Shown: positions 61,982 through 64,000 of the stretch, piece after piece
Layout: every line of letters begins with the position of its first letter
Numbering within the stretch: position 1 is the first letter of the stretch
Source: Amarobacter sp964507025
Lineage (GTDB): Bacteria; Chloroflexota; Dehalococcoidia; Tepidiformales; Tepidiformaceae
Length of the DNA: 64,000 nt
NCBI GenBank assembly: GCA_964507025.1
Contig: CAZDOK010000006.1
Coordinates: 124,001-188,000, forward strand
Direction: 5' to 3'
Program-made: the position numbers and the translations under genes
The notes under the pieces: generated by a model
What the model was told of the DNA's origin: nothing
Databases searched by the model: none
The model's input: the letters and a program-made list of their open reading frames with translations, nothing else

Positions 61982-63673
61982 ATGCAACGCGTGGCACAAC
62001 AGCCGGCCGTCGAACGTGTGCAGGGGCTCATCCGCTGGGTCACCGCGCCAGAAATCAGCGACCATCAGCGTGGCTACCTGGTGGGTGCGCTCGCGGTCGT
62101 GTTCGTGGTGGCGATCCGGGCCATGCTCCAGGTCACGCTCGAGGACCTCGCGCCGACGTTTATCGTCTTCTTGGGTGCTGTCATCCTTGTAGCGCTTTTC
62201 GCCGGCACGGGTCCAGCCCTGATGGCCACGCTGATGCTCCTGGTGGTTGGCGAGTGGCTTTTTGTTCCGCCTGCGCTGGAGCCGCGCATCGGCGCCGGGG
62301 ACCTCGTCGTTGGTGCCGCCTTCCTGTTCGAAGGCTCGGTGATTGCGGTGCTTGGCGGGCGCCTGCGCGCCGCGGTGACACGGCTCGTGGCCAGCGAAGC
62401 CGCAGCCCAGGAGCGTGAATCGGATGCGCGGCGTGCGAACGAAGCGCTCCGGGTCCTGGCCGATGCGGGAGTCGAACTGAACGCGTCTCTCGACCTCGAC
62501 AGCACCCTCACTGCGGTGGCTGCCCTGGTCGTGCCCCGCTTCGCTGACGCATGCACTATCGACCTTGTGGAAGGCGAGGACCTCAGACGAGTCGCGACAG
62601 CGTACGCCCGCGAGGACATCGGTCATGCCGTCGAAGCTTTCGAGGCCCATGCGCGGGACCGGAAAGGGATCAGGGAGGCCGCCCGCACGGCCATAACCAG
62701 TTCCGGCGGTGTGTACGTGAGGAGTATCGACGCCGCCTTCCTGCAGGCGCTTCGTCTCGACGACGCGGAGGCTGTCGGCGTCTTCCGCGAGGTTCGCCCG
62801 CGGTCGCTCGTCGTGGCGCCGATGATCGCCCGCGACCAGATCCTCGGCGTCATGTCGTTCCTCCGGGTGGGCGAATCCGCCCCGTTCGACGACGAAGACT
62901 ACGAATTGGCCCAGCAACTCGCCCGGCGTACCGCCATCTCCGCCGACAATGCCCGGCTCTATACGGAGGCGCGCAAGGCGAACGACGCGAAGGATGAGTT
63001 CCTGGGCCTCATGTCGCACGAGTTGCGAACCCCGATCACGGTTATTCATGGCGGGGCGCGGGTGCTGCGCTCTCGAGGTCAGGCCATCGACCGCGAGACG
63101 GCCGATGGCATCCTGCGCGATGTCGAGCGTGAGGCAGAGCGGCTTTCGCGCATGCTGGAAAACCTCCTGGCGCTCTCACGAGTCGAGCTCGACCAGGAGG
63201 TGGTCATCGAGCCCGTCCTCCTGCAACGCCTGCTCCCGTCACTGCTCCCGGCCCTCAATCCGGGCCAGGGGCGGGACGTCACGCTCGCAATTGAGGGCGA
63301 GCCCGAAGCGGTAGCCGGGGAACCGGGCTACATCGAGCATATCCTGCGGAACCTGGTAGGAAACGCGGTGAAGTACAGCCCCCCGGACGGACCGATCGAG
63401 ATTGTGGTTCGCGCCTGCCCGGGCGGGGCCGAGGTGGCGGTCCTCGACCGGGGTTTCGGAGTTGCCCCTGTCGAAGCCGACCGTATTTTCGAGCGCTTCT
63501 ATCGGTCCGACCGCACTGCCCGCCTGGCGAGTGGCGCGGGCCTTGGGCTTGCAGTCTGCAAGAGACTGGTCGAAGCCATGTCGGGACAGGTTTGGGCCCG
63601 CCCACGAGGCGGCGGCGGGCTCGAAGTCGGGTTTAGCCTGCCCTCCTACCACGAAGAAGGAGTCGATGCATGA
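61982..63673 (+). CDS. Membrane sensor histidine kinase (DUF4118/KdpD-like + GAF)
   Basis: 563 residues from ATG 61982 (ATG 61928, overlapping the fumC stop, is also possible). Three or four membrane helices lie at about 30-115, in the DUF4118 pattern of KdpD (ending WLFVPPALEPRIGAGDLVVG). A linker coiled coil and GAF domain follow (about 145-320), then HisKA with the acceptor His in GLMSHELRTPITVIHG and HATPase with NLVGNAVKYSP and ASGAGLGLAV. It overlaps the response regulator gene by ATGA, so the two form a pair. Signal unknown; KdpD relatives sense K+ or envelope state. Confidence 0.9.
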   Translation: MQRVAQQPAVERVQGLIRWVTAPEISDHQRGYLVGALAVVFVVAIRAMLQVTLEDLAPTFIVFLGAVILVALFAGTGPALMATLMLLVVGEWLFVPPALEPRIGAGDLVVGAAFLFEGSVIAVLGGRLRAAVTRLVASEAAAQERESDARRANEALRVLADAGVELNASLDLDSTLTAVAALVVPRFADACTIDLVEGEDLRRVATAYAREDIGHAVEAFEAHARDRKGIREAARTAITSSGGVYVRSIDAAFLQALRLDDAEAVGVFREVRPRSLVVAPMIARDQILGVMSFLRVGESAPFDDEDYELAQQLARRTAISADNARLYTEARKANDAKDEFLGLMSHELRTPITVIHGGARVLRSRGQAIDRETADGILRDVEREAERLSRMLENLLALSRVELDQEVVIEPVLLQRLLPSLLPALNPGQGRDVTLAIEGEPEAVAGEPGYIEHILRNLVGNAVKYSPPDGPIEIVVRACPGGAEVAVLDRGFGVAPVEADRIFERFYRSDRTARLASGAGLGLAVCKRLVEAMSGQVWARPRGGGGLEVGFSLPSYHEEGVDA

Positions 63674-64000
63674 CCGCGGAACCGCTCTTGCTGGTTGTCG
63701 ATGACGAAGCCGGGATCCTGAGGCTGATGAAGCTCGAGCTCTCGGTGCAGGGTTTCCGGGTCATCACCGCCACTGACGGCGAGTCGGCGATCGCGATGGC
63801 TGAGGAGCACCGGCCCGATGCGATCCTGCTCGACATCATGATGCCCGGCGCCTCCGGGCTCGAGGTTATGCGCCGGTTACGTGAGCGCTCGAACGTGCCG
63901 GTCCTGCTGGTTACCGCCAAGGACAAGGACACCGACAAGGTCCGGGGGCTCGAGCTCGGCGCTGACGACTACATCGTCAAGCCGTTCAATCCGGACGAGC
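63670..64000 (+). CDS. OmpR/PhoB-type response regulator, N-terminal part (3' end outside window)
   Basis: The first 110 residues of a receiver domain: VVDDEAGILR, acceptor Asp in ILLDIMMPGASG and VKPFNP with the conserved Lys. The GLELGADDYIVKPF run is typical of the OmpR/PhoB class, whose winged-helix output domain should lie beyond the window. It overlaps the sensor kinase stop (ATGA). The output domain is inferred, not seen. Confidence 0.85.
   Translation, partial: MTAEPLLLVVDDEAGILRLMKLELSVQGFRVITATDGESAIAMAEEHRPDAILLDIMMPGASGLEVMRRLRERSNVPVLLVTAKDKDTDKVRGLELGADDYIVKPFNPDE

Noticed and set aside
1..64000. CRISPR arrays, insertion sequences or prophage
   Set aside because: No direct-repeat array, transposase motif, integrase or phage structural gene was seen in reading the window.

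Overview
The window is G+C-rich, densely coding bacterial DNA with no phage, insertion sequence, plasmid or CRISPR signal. Several traits together point to a Chloroflexota-like bacterium (Dehalococcoidia or a close class), but this is inference from gene content, not a phylogeny. They are a single-chain FbiC (fused CofG and CofH, so coenzyme F420 is made), three loci of CaiB/BaiF CoA-transferases, a large Alu-domain SRP RNA of Bacillus type, and many PAS/GAF sensor kinases. Many genes start with GTG or TTG, and stop/start overlaps (ATGA, GTGA, TTGA) are common.

Layout. 1-2.5 kb: the 3' end of a D-threonine aldolase-like gene, a 50-residue zinc ribbon and a fused pabB-pabC folate gene. 2.6-6.5 kb (minus): a PAS/GAF histidine kinase with its LuxR-type regulator, and tRNA-Met. 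6.5-14.6 kb: metallophosphoesterase, DinB, methyltransferase, ABM monooxygenase, UppP, two short-chain dehydrogenases, YbaK, a DEAH helicase and an SH3-domain exported protein. 14.8-21.3 kb: a double-domain CoA-transferase and a seven-PAS hybrid kinase. 21.3-26.5 kb: a nitroreductase and a complete CUT1 sugar ABC importer. 27.1-33 kb: a 2-oxoacid/acetoin dehydrogenase operon (E1 alpha, E1 beta, AcoX, E2, E3) read away from a hypothetical gene. 33.2-38.6 kb: tRNA-Arg(CCU), a hydrolase-adenylate cyclase fusion, two overlapping CoA-transferases and an MFS transporter. 38.7-41.7 kb: fbiC and a divergent HxlR regulator sharing a palindromic operator. 41.7-47.8 kb: coaE, then a MoxR/CbbQ-type ATPase, a phosphoesterase and a giant VWA (CbbO/NorD-like) protein, then a histidine phosphatase. 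47.8-51.9 kb (minus): mutS2, rarA and a thioredoxin-fold protein. 52-58 kb: biotin carboxylase and biotin carrier, SRP RNA, then a YabE-like 3D-domain protein, rsmA, ispE and a membrane protein. 58-60 kb: a PHP phosphoesterase and a Na+/Ca2+ exchanger. 60.1-60.5 kb: a Val-Leu-Arg tRNA operon on minus with a clear promoter and terminator. 60.5-64 kb: fumC/aspA-type lyase and a KdpD-like sensor kinase with an OmpR-type regulator cut by the window edge.

The genes describe a heterotrophic, F420-using cell with carboxylic-acid/CoA chemistry, pyruvate or acetoin oxidation, biotin-dependent carboxylation and sugar import, under three separate two-component or hybrid systems. The best candidate for an undescribed system is the ATPase-phosphoesterase-VWA module at 42.4-47.2 kb. 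It resembles the CbbQ/CbbO and NorQ/NorD activases but has none of their known clients nearby. The second most interesting observation is that the double-domain CoA-transferase at 14.8 kb looks like the single-chain form of the split pair at 34.8-37.3 kb.
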